Assembly (NCBI RefSeq): GCF_014042355.1
Contig: NZ_JACEZU010000005.1
Location: 1 to 64,000, forward strand
DNA: 64,000 nucleotides
Source of the DNA: Rugamonas apoptosis
GTDB taxonomy: Bacteria > Pseudomonadota > Gammaproteobacteria > Burkholderiales > Burkholderiaceae_D
Direction of reading: 5' to 3'
Both the position numbers and the translations under genes were made by a program. Below, piece by piece: positions 15,187 to 23,824 of this stretch (positions are counted from its first letter, which is position 1; every line of letters begins with the position of its first letter). Under the pieces are notes generated by a model, which was not told where the DNA came from, ran no database searches, and saw only the letters and a program-made list of their open reading frames with translations.

Positions 15187-17298
15187 TCAATGCCGCGAGC
15201 GCGACGACACGGCCACGTGTTCGAGGATGTGCGGTGGCACGGCCGCGTAATGCTTGAACTCCATGGTGTAGGTGGCGCGGCCCTGGGAGAGTGAACGCAG
15301 CGTGGTGGAGTAGCCGAACATCTCGGCCAGCGGTACCAGCGCGCGGATAATCTTACCGCCACCGCCGGGGATCTCGTCCATGCCCTGCACCATGCCGCGC
15401 CGCGAAGTCAGGTCGCCCATGGCGTTGCCCATGAATTCCTCCGGCGTTTCCACTTCCACATGCATCATCGGCTCCAGCAGGATGGGATCGGCGCGCTTCA
15501 TGCCATCCTTGAACGCGATCGAGCCGGCCATGCGGAACGCGTTCTCGTTCGAGTCCACGTCGTGGTAGGAGCCGAAGGTCAGCGTCACCTTCACGTCCAC
15601 CACCGGGTAGCCGGCCAGCACGCCGTTCTGCAGCGTCTCCTGCACGCCCTTGTCGACGGCCGGGATGAACTCGCGCGGCACCACGCCGCCCTTGATCGCG
15701 TCGACGAATTCATAGCCCTTGCCGGCCGCCAGTGGCTCCAGCGACAGCACCACATGGCCGTATTGGCCCCGGCCGCCGGATTGCTTGATGAACTTGCCCT
15801 CGATGTCCTGCACGGATTTGCGTATCGTCTCGCGGTAGGCCACCTGCGGTTTGCCCACCGTCGCTTCCACGCCGAACTCGCGGCGCATGCGGTCGACCAG
15901 GATTTCCAGGTGCAGTTCACCCATGCCGGACATGATGGTCTGGCCCGACTCCTCGTCCGTGCGCACGCGGAACGACGGGTCTTCCTGCGCCAGCCGGCTC
16001 AGGGCGATGCCCATCTTTTCCTGGTCGGCCTTGGTCTTCGGTTCCACCGCCTGCGAAATCACGGGCTCGGGAAAGGTCATCTTTTCCAGCACGATGACGT
16101 GCTCGGGCGAGCACAGGGTGTCGCCCGTGGTCACGGCCTTGAGGCCCACGGCGGCCGCGATGTCGCCCGCGTACACCTCCTTGATTTCCTTGCGTTCGTT
16201 GGCATGCATCTGCAGGATGCGGCCCAGGCGCTCGCGCTGGCCCTTGGTGGGGTTGTACACGGTATCGCCCGAATTGACCACGCCGGAGTAGACCCGGAAG
16301 AAGGTGAGTTGGCCCACGAACGGATCGGTCATGATCTTGAAGGCGAGCGCCGAGAACGGATCGGCGTCGTCGGGATGGCGCTCGATCACATTGTCCTGCT
16401 CGTCGTGGCCGGAGATGGCGGGCACGTCCAGCGGCGACGGCAAATATTCGATCACCGCGTCCAGCATGGCCTGCACGCCGCGGTTCTTGAAGGCGCTGCC
16501 GGCCAGCATGGGCACGATCTCGTTGCGGATGGTGCGCTGGCGCAGGCCGGATTTGATCTCCTCCTCCGTCAACGGCTCGCCGTTCAGGTATTTTTCGATC
16601 AGCTCAGGGGTGGCCTCGGCGGCCGCCTCCACCATCTTGTCGTGCCATTCGGCGGCCAGCGCCTGCAGATGGGCGGGAATGTCCTCATAGGTGAACTTCA
16701 CGCCCAGGCTGGCGTCGTCCCAGTTGATGGCGCGCATCTTGACCAGGTCCACCACGCCGTGGAAGTCATCCTCGGCCCCCAGCGGAATCTGGATCGGCAC
16801 GGCCACGCCCTTCAGGCGGTCGGCGATCTGCTGGCGCACGCGGAAGAAGTCCGCGCCCACCCGGTCCATCTTGTTGATGAAGGCGATGCGGGGCACGGCG
16901 TATTTATTCGCCTGGCGCCACACGGTTTCCGATTGCGGCTGTACGCCGCCCACGGCGTCGTACACCATCACGGCGCCATCGAGCACACGCATGGAGCGCT
17001 CGACTTCGATCGTGAAATCGACGTGGCCGGGGGTATCGATGATGTTGATGCGGTGTTCGGCGAAATTGCCCGCCATGCCTTTCCAGAAGGCGGTGGTGGC
17101 GGCCGAGGTGATGGTGATGCCCCGCTCCTGCTCCTGCTCCATCCAGTCCATGGTCGCGGCGCCATTGTGCACCTCGCCGATCTTGTGATTGACGCCGGTG
17201 TAGAACAGGATGCGCTCGGTGGTCGTGGTCTTGCCCGCGTCGATGTGGGCGCTGATGCCGATGTTGCGGTAACGCTCGATAGGTGTCTTGCGGGTCAT
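15187..17298 (-). CDS. fusA: Elongation factor G, solitary copy
   Basis: 703 residues, full length. G-domain motifs are [23 protein letters not shown] and NKMD. Later domains follow in order, with GGRGQYGHV in domain IV and the typical EF-G C-terminus. It catalyses translocation on the ribosome. The gene stands alone, not in the str operon with rpsL/rpsG/tuf, so the genome probably has another fusA elsewhere and this is the second copy. The ATG at 17298 has AAGGAG six bases upstream; the GTG one codon earlier is less likely. TetM-like resistance proteins are excluded by the EF-G-type G-domain. Confidence 0.93.
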   Translation of the reverse strand: MTRKTPIERYRNIGISAHIDAGKTTTTERILFYTGVNHKIGEVHNGAATMDWMEQEQERGITITSAATTAFWKGMAGNFAEHRINIIDTPGHVDFTIEVERSMRVLDGAVMVYDAVGGVQPQSETVWRQANKYAVPRIAFINKMDRVGADFFRVRQQIADRLKGVAVPIQIPLGAEDDFHGVVDLVKMRAINWDDASLGVKFTYEDIPAHLQALAAEWHDKMVEAAAEATPELIEKYLNGEPLTEEEIKSGLRQRTIRNEIVPMLAGSAFKNRGVQAMLDAVIEYLPSPLDVPAISGHDEQDNVIERHPDDADPFSALAFKIMTDPFVGQLTFFRVYSGVVNSGDTVYNPTKGQRERLGRILQMHANERKEIKEVYAGDIAAAVGLKAVTTGDTLCSPEHVIVLEKMTFPEPVISQAVEPKTKADQEKMGIALSRLAQEDPSFRVRTDEESGQTIMSGMGELHLEILVDRMRREFGVEATVGKPQVAYRETIRKSVQDIEGKFIKQSGGRGQYGHVVLSLEPLAAGKGYEFVDAIKGGVVPREFIPAVDKGVQETLQNGVLAGYPVVDVKVTLTFGSYHDVDSNENAFRMAGSIAFKDGMKRADPILLEPMMHVEVETPEEFMGNAMGDLTSRRGMVQGMDEIPGGGGKIIRALVPLAEMFGYSTTLRSLSQGRATYTMEFKHYAAVPPHILEHVAVSSRSRH

Positions 17299-17419
17299 CA
17301 CATTCTCCTTGAACGACGACAGCCGACGACGGCGAGGTCGTGCTTAAATTCTAACAGCATTGGAGAACTGAAGTATGGGATGACGGCGCAATTTCAAGGT
17401 GGCGCGCAAACGGGACCGC

Positions 17420-17620
17420 TTACCGTCCTGGCGCGCCCCGCAGCAATCGGGCCGGCAGCATGACGACGGCGCGCAGCAGCTCGAAGACGGCTTCCACCCC
17501 GATGCCCACCAGCCGGAACGGCAGCATGATCAGCCACACGATGGGATAGAGGAATAGCGCCAGCAAGGCCAGCGGCCAGCACAGGACCAGCAACAGCAAC
17601 CACAACATGAAACTCAGCAT
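17420..17620 (-). CDS. Small membrane protein of unknown function
   Basis: 66 residues, mostly hydrophobic: MLSFMLWLLLLVLCWPLALL and LYPIVWLIMLPF form one long or two short membrane segments, followed by an amphipathic helix with several Arg. GGGAG lies seven bases before this ATG. A longer reading from 17695 is possible but has no better ribosome site. There are no recognisable partners; it is downstream of fusA in the opposite reading order and separately encoded. Confidence 0.55.
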   Translation of the reverse strand: MLSFMLWLLLLVLCWPLALLALFLYPIVWLIMLPFRLVGIGVEAVFELLRAVVMLPARLLRGAPGR

Positions 17621-17798
17621 GACAACGCTCCCGCGACCGTGAATCGAGTACCAGGCGTCACTGTATGCCGCCCGCCGGGCACGGGCAATCGTCATGCGAC
17701 CGGCTGCGGCCAGATGCGATGAGTGGTTGGAATTGGGGGGCGAACAGAGGGAAAGCGGGCCCTACGCCAACTCGGGCGAGCAGCCCGCCATGGCGGGA

Positions 17799-18056
17799 TT
17801 ACTGGCCCACGCAAATGATCTTGGTGACGTATTCGCGGGCGTTGGGCTTCTTCTTGGTCGCCCATTCGATGGCCTGGTTGGCTTCGGTGATCGTCATCAC
17901 GGTCGCCTTGTCTTTCGACTTGATGAAGGACACGCCCTCGAACGCACCGGTCTTGCCGCGCATGACCTTGGCGAAAACGGGCGGTTTGGTGTCGCCATCG
18001 CTGACTTTGTTTTGCTGCACCAGGTAGCGCTGGTCGACTTCTTTCTGCTGTTCCAT
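17799..18056 (-). CDS. Conserved-looking hypothetical protein
   Basis: 85 residues, soluble, without signal peptide: MEQQKEVDQRYLVQQNKVSD, then VFAKVMRGKTGAFEGVSFIK and AIEWATKKKPNAREYVTKII. I do not recognise a family. The composition is balanced and the frame is used like its neighbours, so it is probably a real gene. The ribosome site is weak. It lies 76 bp downstream of the methyltransferase gene, after a terminator hairpin, so it has its own promoter. Confidence 0.5.
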   Translation of the reverse strand: MEQQKEVDQRYLVQQNKVSDGDTKPPVFAKVMRGKTGAFEGVSFIKSKDKATVMTITEANQAIEWATKKKPNAREYVTKIICVGQ

Positions 18057-18098
18057 ATTTATTCGTCTTGCATATCAAGTGTGAAAGACGAAGTATAA

Positions 18099-18120
18099 GC
18101 CCCCGGCGCGCGCCGGGGGC
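18099..18120 (-). terminator. Perfect 22-bp GC palindrome after the methyltransferase gene
   Basis: GCCCCCGGCGC followed directly by GCGCCGGGGGC, just beyond the stop of the minus-strand methyltransferase gene. The following minus-strand bases (TTATACTT) are only moderately U-rich. Confidence 0.5.
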
Positions 18121-18132
18121 GATTCCCGACGA

Positions 18133-19056
18133 TCAGGCGTAGGCTGGAACGAACTGCACCGGCTGGTGCGCCGCCTCGTACAGGATTTCCGCCGTCAACG
18201 ACGCTTGCAGCGATGGAATGGCGCCGCCCGCGCGGTACTGGAAACTCACTTGCAGCACGTCACCCTCGCTGGCCCGCACGGGAACGGCCAGCGGCAAGGT
18301 CATGTAGTGGTTGAGCCAGTCGATGGTGGTCGAGCGTTCACTGACGACGGCCAGGATGTTCTTGGTGACAAAGCGCATGGCGTTGATCTGCCCGCTCCGC
18401 TCGACGACGAATTTGCCCTGCCAGGCATACATCAGCTCGTTGGGCTGGCTGAAATCGATGATGCTGTAGACGGCCGGCTGCGCCATTTCCACGGTGCCGG
18501 AATAGACGGCCGTGGTTTCCTGGAACTGCACGATGGGGGCATAAAAGCCTTCAAAATCATATTCTTGCTGCAATGGCTGCACGGCCATGATCACCGCTTC
18601 CGGCAGGAATACGGGCAGCGGGCCGCCAAAGCGCGCGGCATAGCGGCGCTTGAACGACTCGATCACTTCCACCTGCTTCTCGCGCAGCATGCCGACGTGG
18701 ATCATCTCGCAGATCACCACATCGACCGGCTCAGGCGGCAGGTATTCGAACGCGTCGGCATGGATCACCTCGACCTTGTGGCCGTTGGCGTTCAGCGCGA
18801 GCATCTTGCGCGCTTCCTTGACCATGTCCGGATTGAATTCGACGCAATACACCTTGTCCGCCTTGGCGGCGGCGAACCAGGACAGCACGCCCGTGCCGCC
18901 ACCCAGTTCCAGCACCTTGGCGCCGGGCTTGACCGCATAGTCGATGGCCGACTTGAAACCATGCATGCGGTTTTGATCCATCAGCATATTGTGATGGTAG
19001 TGGACTGGAATGAATTGCCCCAGATAGCAGCTTTCGATCTCGCGTTCGTTCAGCAT
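18133..19056 (-). CDS. SAM-dependent methyltransferase resembling protein arginine methyltransferases
   Basis: 307 residues. The Rossmann-fold SAM site is VLELGGGTGVLSWFAA followed by the acidic end of strand 2 (VYCVEFNPDM). The active-site loop reads CEMIHVGMLRE, in which two Glu are nine residues apart, as in the double-E loop of eukaryotic PRMTs (SEWMGYCLFYE in PRMT1, from memory). The C-terminal half is beta-rich, as in the PRMT barrel. The substrate is unknown. The ATG at 19056 has AAGGGACAACC in front, so the first 12 residues of the longer frame are dropped. Confidence 0.75.
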   Translation of the reverse strand: MLNEREIESCYLGQFIPVHYHHNMLMDQNRMHGFKSAIDYAVKPGAKVLELGGGTGVLSWFAAAKADKVYCVEFNPDMVKEARKMLALNANGHKVEVIHADAFEYLPPEPVDVVICEMIHVGMLREKQVEVIESFKRRYAARFGGPLPVFLPEAVIMAVQPLQQEYDFEGFYAPIVQFQETTAVYSGTVEMAQPAVYSIIDFSQPNELMYAWQGKFVVERSGQINAMRFVTKNILAVVSERSTTIDWLNHYMTLPLAVPVRASEGDVLQVSFQYRAGGAIPSLQASLTAEILYEAAHQPVQFVPAYA

Positions 19057-19195
19057 GGTTGTCCCTTGTTGGATCGTATTGCAAATCGTCAATACGGCGG
19101 GATCATTATCGTCAACCCTGGGGCTGGACCAAGCGGGGATCTGAGCGGGGAAAACCCGCCAATTCCCAGTTTGTCACATGACGAACGTCAGGTCT

Positions 19196-19870
19196 TTAAC
19201 GTTTGGCGGCGCTGGCCAGGTGTTTGCGGATGGTTTCCGCGATCCAGGGCTTGTCGGCCTTGGTGGCAAATTCGGCCGCCGTCTGGTGGTAGGCGCCGTC
19301 TTTCAGGGTGGCATCCGCGCCCCGCTCCAGCAGTAACTGGACGGCCGCTTCCTGACCTTCACGGGCGGCCAGCATCAACGGCGTCAGGCCGCTGGGGGAT
19401 GGCGCGTCGACCGTCGCATGGCGTTCCAGCAGCAGCTTGATGATATCGGTGCTGTTGGCGGCGGCCGCGTAATGCAGCGCCGTCCAGCCGGATTGGTTGA
19501 CGGCCGCGCCCTTGCCCAGCAAGGTCAGCACGGCCGGTTTGTTCTGGCGGAAAGCGGCCATCATCAGCGCCGTGTTGCCGTTAGGCGCGCGGGCCTCGAT
19601 CTGGATGCCGGGTTGGGCCAATAGCAGGTCCAAGGTGTTCATCGCATCGTAGCGCATGGCGACGATCAAGCCCGTCTCGCCTCGCTCCGGTTCCCTTACG
19701 TTGGGATCCAGCCCCTGGGACAGCGCGCGTTTGACCGGTCCCACATTGTCGAGCTGAATGGCACGGAAGAAGCTCACCGCCCGTTCATCGTCGGCCGCGA
19801 AAGCGACGGGGATGGCCAGCGACAAGGCGGCGGCCATCAGCAAGCGGCGTGTCGAGATACGAGTTGCCAT
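19196..19870 (-). CDS. Exported ankyrin-repeat protein
   Basis: 224 residues with a signal peptide (ending AFA before ADDE) and about five ankyrin repeats, for example NGNTALMMAAFRQNKPAVLTLL, GWTALHYAAAANSTDIIKLLL and GLTPLMLAAREGQEAAVQLLL. It is probably periplasmic and binds another protein. It lies seven bases downstream of tatD and is probably the last gene of that operon. Confidence 0.85.
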   Translation of the reverse strand: MATRISTRRLLMAAALSLAIPVAFAADDERAVSFFRAIQLDNVGPVKRALSQGLDPNVREPERGETGLIVAMRYDAMNTLDLLLAQPGIQIEARAPNGNTALMMAAFRQNKPAVLTLLGKGAAVNQSGWTALHYAAAANSTDIIKLLLERHATVDAPSPSGLTPLMLAAREGQEAAVQLLLERGADATLKDGAYHQTAAEFATKADKPWIAETIRKHLASAAKR

Positions 19871-19877
19871 GACGAGC

Positions 19878-20657
19878 TCAGCGTACGATGTTGAAAAGGT
19901 TGAAGAAATTGTCCGTCGTCTGCTGCGCCACTTGCTCGACCGGCACGCCTTTCAGCTTGGCGATGAACTCGCCCACGTGGGCCACGAAGCCCGGTTCGTT
20001 CATCTTGCCACGGTGCGGCACGGGGGCCAGATAAGGCGAATCCGTCTCGATCAGGATGCGCTCCAGCGGCACTTCCAGTGCCACGGCCTGCAACTCCTTG
20101 GCGCTCTTGAAGGTCACGATGCCGGAGAACGAAATATAGAACCCCATGTCGATGGCGGCGCGCGCCACCTCAAGCGACTCGGTGAAGCAATGCATGACGC
20201 CGGCCACGCCGCCCGCTTCCGTCCCCGCGCCCTCCTCGCGCATGATGCGGATGGTGTCCTCGCTGGCGGAACGGGTGTGAATAATCAAAGGCTTGCGGGT
20301 GACTCTTGACGCCTTGATGTGGGTGCGGAAGCGCTCGCGCTGCCATTCCAGGTCGCCCGTCAGGCGGAAATAGTCGAGGCCCGTTTCGCCGATGGCGATG
20401 ATCTTCGGATGGTCGGCCAGCCGGACCAGGCCTTCCACGCTCGGTTCCGGCGTGTCCTCGTAATCGGGGTGCACGCCGACCGAGGCGTAAATGTGGGGAT
20501 ATTGTTCGGCCAGGGCCAGCACTTGCGGGAAGTCCGGCAAGTCGACCGACACGCACAGCGCATGGCTGACTTTGTTTTCCGCCATCTTGGCGAGGATTTC
20601 AGGCATGCGAGCGGCCAGCTCGGGGAAATTGATGTGGCAATGAGAATCGATATACAT
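19878..20657 (-). CDS. tatD: TatD-family metal-dependent deoxyribonuclease/hydrolase
   Basis: 259 residues. N-terminal metal ligands are in YIDSHCHINF, followed by the family motifs GETGLDYF, KPLIIHTR, GVMHCFTE and ILIETDSPYLAP. TatD proteins are TIM-barrel 3'-5' exonucleases linked to DNA repair and fragmentation. It completes the common proteobacterial order tmk-holB-pilZ-tatD, although a toxin-antitoxin remnant and a GNAT gene lie between pilZ and tatD here. Confidence 0.92.
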   Translation of the reverse strand: MYIDSHCHINFPELAARMPEILAKMAENKVSHALCVSVDLPDFPQVLALAEQYPHIYASVGVHPDYEDTPEPSVEGLVRLADHPKIIAIGETGLDYFRLTGDLEWQRERFRTHIKASRVTRKPLIIHTRSASEDTIRIMREEGAGTEAGGVAGVMHCFTESLEVARAAIDMGFYISFSGIVTFKSAKELQAVALEVPLERILIETDSPYLAPVPHRGKMNEPGFVAHVGEFIAKLKGVPVEQVAQQTTDNFFNLFNIVR

Positions 20658-20783
20658 GGCGTGATTGTATCGTGTTTCCCATGCCGCGTTACAGGCGCGA
20701 CAGCCGCCGACCTGGAGATATACCTTGATCTATCCTCCTTCGGAACATAGCATGAATGGTATACCCCACGATCAGGAGTCAAG

Positions 20784-21026
20784 ATGCGCCACGTTGCAAA
20801 ACTATTTATGAACGGTCGCAGTCAAGCCGTGCGCCTACCGTCAAATTTCCGCTTTGATTGCACGGAAGTTTATATTCGCAAAGACCCCACCACAGGCGAC
20901 GTGATCCTGTCAAAGCGGCCAGGATCGTGGGATGAATTCTTCAAACTGGTGAAAGCGGCCGATGTCCCCGCCGATTTCATGGACGACCGTGACCGTACTC
21001 CGCCCCAAGAACGCGATCTCTTTTGA
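20784..21026 (+). CDS. vapB: VapB-type antitoxin (AbrB/MazE fold), partner toxin decayed
   Basis: 80 residues: KLFMNGRSQAVRLPSNFRF is the SpoVT-AbrB swapped-hairpin DNA-binding part of VapB antitoxins, and the C-terminal half (WDEFFKLVKAADVPADFMDDR) is the toxin-wrapping tail. AGGAG precedes the ATG, and the palindrome GGTATACC (20758-20765) upstream may belong to its operator. Its stop is followed not by a full vapC gene but only by the last 40 or so codons of one. It lies between minus-strand housekeeping genes, as an insertion in the pilZ-tatD interval. Confidence 0.85.
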   Translation: MRHVAKLFMNGRSQAVRLPSNFRFDCTEVYIRKDPTTGDVILSKRPGSWDEFFKLVKAADVPADFMDDRDRTPPQERDLF

Positions 21027-21054
21027 TCCAGTCTATCGCCATGGTAAACGATCT

Positions 21055-21174
21055 GGGGACAGCGCCGCGGCCCATGCCACCGCTGTGGGTGCCACCCTCA
21101 TCACCAATGACAAGGCGTTTTACAGGATCAGGCCAGCCCTCAAGCTGGAAGACTGGACCTTGCCGCCTGAATAG
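21055..21174 (+). pseudogene. vapC: vapC 3' remnant (PIN-domain toxin C-terminus)
   Basis: Only the last 39 codons remain: AAHATAVGATLITNDKAF followed by a short LKLEDWT ending. This matches the closing part of VapC PIN-domain ribonucleases, in which the Asn-Asp (TND) is the last active-site element. The first roughly 95 residues with the catalytic acids are missing, and no ribosome site or start is suitably placed. A deletion just after the antitoxin stop explains it. Confidence 0.75.
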
Positions 21175-21186
21175 CGGCGCGCGTGT

Positions 21187-21705
21187 TCAAGCCACGCGCT
21201 TGCCGAGAATGATCAGGTCGCGCTCGACGCCGTCCAGGTTGGCCACCCGCGGCAGATTGGCCCAGGTTTCGAAGCCGTATTTGCGGAACAGGCCCAGGCT
21301 GGGCGCGTTGTGGCCGAAGATGAAGCCCAGCAGCGTATGCACCTGGATCTGCGGCGCGAAGGCGATGGCCTGCTCCAGGCCATAACGGCCCACGCCCTTG
21401 CCGCGCCACGCTTCGTCGATGTAGATCGACACTTCCGCCGTGCCCGCGTACGCCGGCCGGCCGTAGAAATTCGAATACGAAATCCAACCCAGCACGGCCG
21501 GACTGGCGCTGTCGTCGCCGACGGCCTCGATCACCCACAGCGGACGCCGGTCCGGCGCATGGTCATTGAACCAGTGCACGCGCGATTCGACCGAGACGGG
21601 TTCCGTGTCGGCCGTCACTTCGCGCGAGGCGACGGTGCTGTTGTAGATGGCCACAATGGTGGGCAGGTCGGCCAGTGTGGCCAGGCGGTGACGGAAAGCG
21701 GACAT
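21187..21705 (-). CDS. GNAT-family N-acetyltransferase, phosphinothricin-acetyltransferase-like
   Basis: 172 residues. It has FRHRLATLADLPTIVAIYNS at the start, ESRVHWFNDH as in Pat proteins, the acetyl-CoA binding stretch VSIYIDEAWRGKGVGRYGLEQAI (R-x-x-G-x-G), and NAPSLGLFRKYGFETWA. Members acetylate small amines such as phosphinothricin or methionine derivatives. It ends a short minus-strand run after pilZ with 15 bases between them. Confidence 0.88.
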   Translation of the reverse strand: MSAFRHRLATLADLPTIVAIYNSTVASREVTADTEPVSVESRVHWFNDHAPDRRPLWVIEAVGDDSASPAVLGWISYSNFYGRPAYAGTAEVSIYIDEAWRGKGVGRYGLEQAIAFAPQIQVHTLLGFIFGHNAPSLGLFRKYGFETWANLPRVANLDGVERDLIILGKRVA

Positions 21706-21720
21706 GGGAACAGAAAGAAG

Positions 21721-22098
21721 TTACAGCGTATGGGTGGCGCGCGACGAACGCAGGGCGGCGCCGAGGATTTCCTCGATGCGCAAGCGTGCGCGCTGGCCGC
21801 TCTCGTCGTCGGGGAAATGCACACCGATGCCTTGCGCCTTGTTGTTATGGGCGCCCGGCGGGGTGATCCAGGCCACCTTGCCGGCGATGGGGTACTTGTT
21901 GGCATCGTCCATCAGCGCGAGAATCAGGTAGATCTCGTCGCCCAGTTTGTACGGTTTCTGGGTCGGCACGAACATGCCGCCATTTTTCAGGAAGGGCATG
22001 TAGGCGGCGTACAAGGCCGCTTTTTCCTTGATCGCGAGCGACAATACCGTGGGCCGGGCGACGGGCGCGGCGTTCGGGTCGACAGGGCTAGCGCTCAT
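21721..22098 (-). CDS. pilZ: PilZ-domain protein
   Basis: 125 residues of the type IV pilus PilZ type: VLSLAIKEKAALYAAYMPFLKNGGMFVPT, then KYPIAGKVAWITPPGA and GIGVHFPDDE. It lacks the RxxxR c-di-GMP motif of other PilZ domains, as is usual for this subgroup, and is needed for pilus assembly in relatives. It lies 10 bases after holB in the usual tmk-holB-pilZ order. The ATG at 22098 is chosen because homology begins there. Confidence 0.88.
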   Translation of the reverse strand: MSASPVDPNAAPVARPTVLSLAIKEKAALYAAYMPFLKNGGMFVPTQKPYKLGDEIYLILALMDDANKYPIAGKVAWITPPGAHNNKAQGIGVHFPDDESGQRARLRIEEILGAALRSSRATHTL

Positions 22099-22108
22099 GC
22101 ATTTCCTT

Positions 22109-23146
22109 TCAGGCACAGCATGCCGCGTAATCGAGCAGCATGTCTTCAATGAACAGCTTGGGCGACAGCGGATGGTCGGCCGTCGCCCGGCGCTCGTTGG
22201 CCGACTTCAGCGCGGCCAGCAGACGGCTGACGTGGATCTTGTCGGCCAGGCTCGCCAGTTCCTTGCGGTAGCGCGGATAGTAACGGATATTTCCCGCCAG
22301 TTTGTAGGAAAACATGTCATAAAGCCAGCGCTGCATCCAAGAAACTTGGGCCGCGAGCGGAACTTTCTGCAACTTGTCGGCTGTTTTCAACGCGCCTTCC
22401 ACGCTCGGACGGGCCAGCAATTGCAGCAAGGTGTCCATATCGTCGCGGTTGCCCGTCTCGGCCTGGGCCAGCGCGGCCAACGGCGAACCGCCCTGCTCGC
22501 GCAGCCAGCTGTCGGCGTCGGCCACGCCTTGCGCCTGCAACCAGGCCAGCGCCTGTGCATGGGATGGCATGGGCAGCGCGAACTTGCGGCAGCGCGACAG
22601 GATGGTGGGCAGCAGCCGGTCCAGGCTGTTCGAAGCGAGCAGGAATACGGTGCCGGGCGGCGGTTCTTCCAGCGTCTTGAGCAGCGCGTTCGAGGCGGGC
22701 ATGTTGAGCGCCTCGGCCGGGTACAGCACCACCACGCGCAAGCCCTGGCGGTGGGTGGAAATGTTCATGAAGTCGGCCAGATTGCGGATCTGCTCGATCT
22801 TGATCTCTTTGGATGGCGCCTTGGACGACTTGGCTGTCTTTTTCGTGTCAGCGTCGCCGCCCTCCTCGCCTTCGGCCGACGGTTCGTCTTCCAGCGCTTC
22901 GGGACGCACGCGCCGGTAGTCGGGGTGGTTTTGTTGCGAGAACCAGCCGCAAGACACGCACTGGCCGCAGGCATGGCCGTCCGGCAGCACGGCTTCGCAC
23001 AACAGGCCCTGGGCGAAACGCTCGATGAAGTCGGATTTGCCGATGCCGGCCGCGCCGTGGAACAGGATGGCGTGCGGCATGCGCGGGCGCAGCAGCTGAA
23101 GCTGGCGCCAGGCGTCTTCCTGCCACGGGTAAATGGAATTGCTCAT
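22109..23146 (-). CDS. holB: DNA polymerase III subunit delta'
   Basis: 345 residues. The AAA+ clamp-loader fold has HGAAGIGKSDFIERFAQ as its P-loop, a zinc module with Cys at CGQCVSCGWF, and NALLKTLEEPPPGTVFLL followed by LLPTILSRCRKFALP (sensor 1 with the SRC motif). It is part of the clamp loader that puts the beta clamp on DNA. An acidic, Lys-rich linker (about residues 73-95, EGEEGGDADTKKTAKSSKA) interrupts the domain and looks lineage-specific. Confidence 0.93.
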   Translation of the reverse strand: MSNSIYPWQEDAWRQLQLLRPRMPHAILFHGAAGIGKSDFIERFAQGLLCEAVLPDGHACGQCVSCGWFSQQNHPDYRRVRPEALEDEPSAEGEEGGDADTKKTAKSSKAPSKEIKIEQIRNLADFMNISTHRQGLRVVVLYPAEALNMPASNALLKTLEEPPPGTVFLLASNSLDRLLPTILSRCRKFALPMPSHAQALAWLQAQGVADADSWLREQGGSPLAALAQAETGNRDDMDTLLQLLARPSVEGALKTADKLQKVPLAAQVSWMQRWLYDMFSYKLAGNIRYYPRYRKELASLADKIHVSRLLAALKSANERRATADHPLSPKLFIEDMLLDYAACCA

Positions 23147-23193
23147 CAGTAGTATTCTGTTTTAAAACAAACGCTTATGCAATGGCTTTAAAG

Positions 23194-23811
23194 TTAAAGT
23201 ATTGCATCAAGCAGCGCCGCCAGTTGCAACTGGATGGCGGCGATGGTCTGGGTCGAGTCGATCACGCGGAAACGTGCCGGGAACTGGGCGGCGCGGCGCA
23301 GGTATTCGGCACGGGCGGCGGCGAAGAAGTCCGCCTTTTCCTGTTCGAATTTGTCGAGCGCGCGGGTGGCGTCCAGCCGGGCGCGCGCCACTTCCAGCGG
23401 CACGTCGAACAGCAAGGTCAGGTCCGGCTGCAAATCGGGATGCACCCACTGCTCCAGCGCGTCGAGCTTGTCGCGCCCCAGGCCACGGCCGCCGCCCTGG
23501 TAGGCGAAACTGGCGTCCGTGAAACGGTCGGAAATGACCCAGGCGCCGCTGGCCAGCGCCGGTTCGATCACTTGGGCCAGGTGCTCGCGGCGGCTGGCGA
23601 ACATCAGCAAGGCTTCCGTCTCCAGGTGCATTTTCTCGTGCAGCACCAGTTCGCGCAGCTTTTCCCCCAGCGGCGTGCCGCCCGGCTCGCGCGTGCTGAC
23701 CAGTTCCAGGCCCCGCTCGCGCAGGTAGGACGACACGAAGCCGATGTGGGTGGATTTGCCGGCGCCGTCGATGCCTTCGAAACTGATGAATTTGCCGCGT
23801 GCTTGAGTCAT
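23194..23811 (-). CDS. tmk: Thymidylate kinase
   Basis: 205 residues, with the P-loop [15 protein letters not shown], the DRF motif in [20 protein letters not shown] (Arg and dTMP-binding part) and a LID region [19 protein letters not shown]. It phosphorylates dTMP to dTDP. It lies 13 bases after mltG and 47 bases before holB, all read in the same direction, so this is the usual mltG-tmk-holB-pilZ operon. Confidence 0.94.
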   Translation of the reverse strand: MTQARGKFISFEGIDGAGKSTHIGFVSSYLRERGLELVSTREPGGTPLGEKLRELVLHEKMHLETEALLMFASRREHLAQVIEPALASGAWVISDRFTDASFAYQGGGRGLGRDKLDALEQWVHPDLQPDLTLLFDVPLEVARARLDATRALDKFEQEKADFFAAARAEYLRRAAQFPARFRVIDSTQTIAAIQLQLAALLDAIL

Positions 23812-23824
23812 GTAGCGCTACTGC

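Noticed and set aside
15187..17298. A tetracycline-resistance (TetM-like) protein
   Set aside because: The domain layout and G-domain motifs are those of ordinary EF-G.
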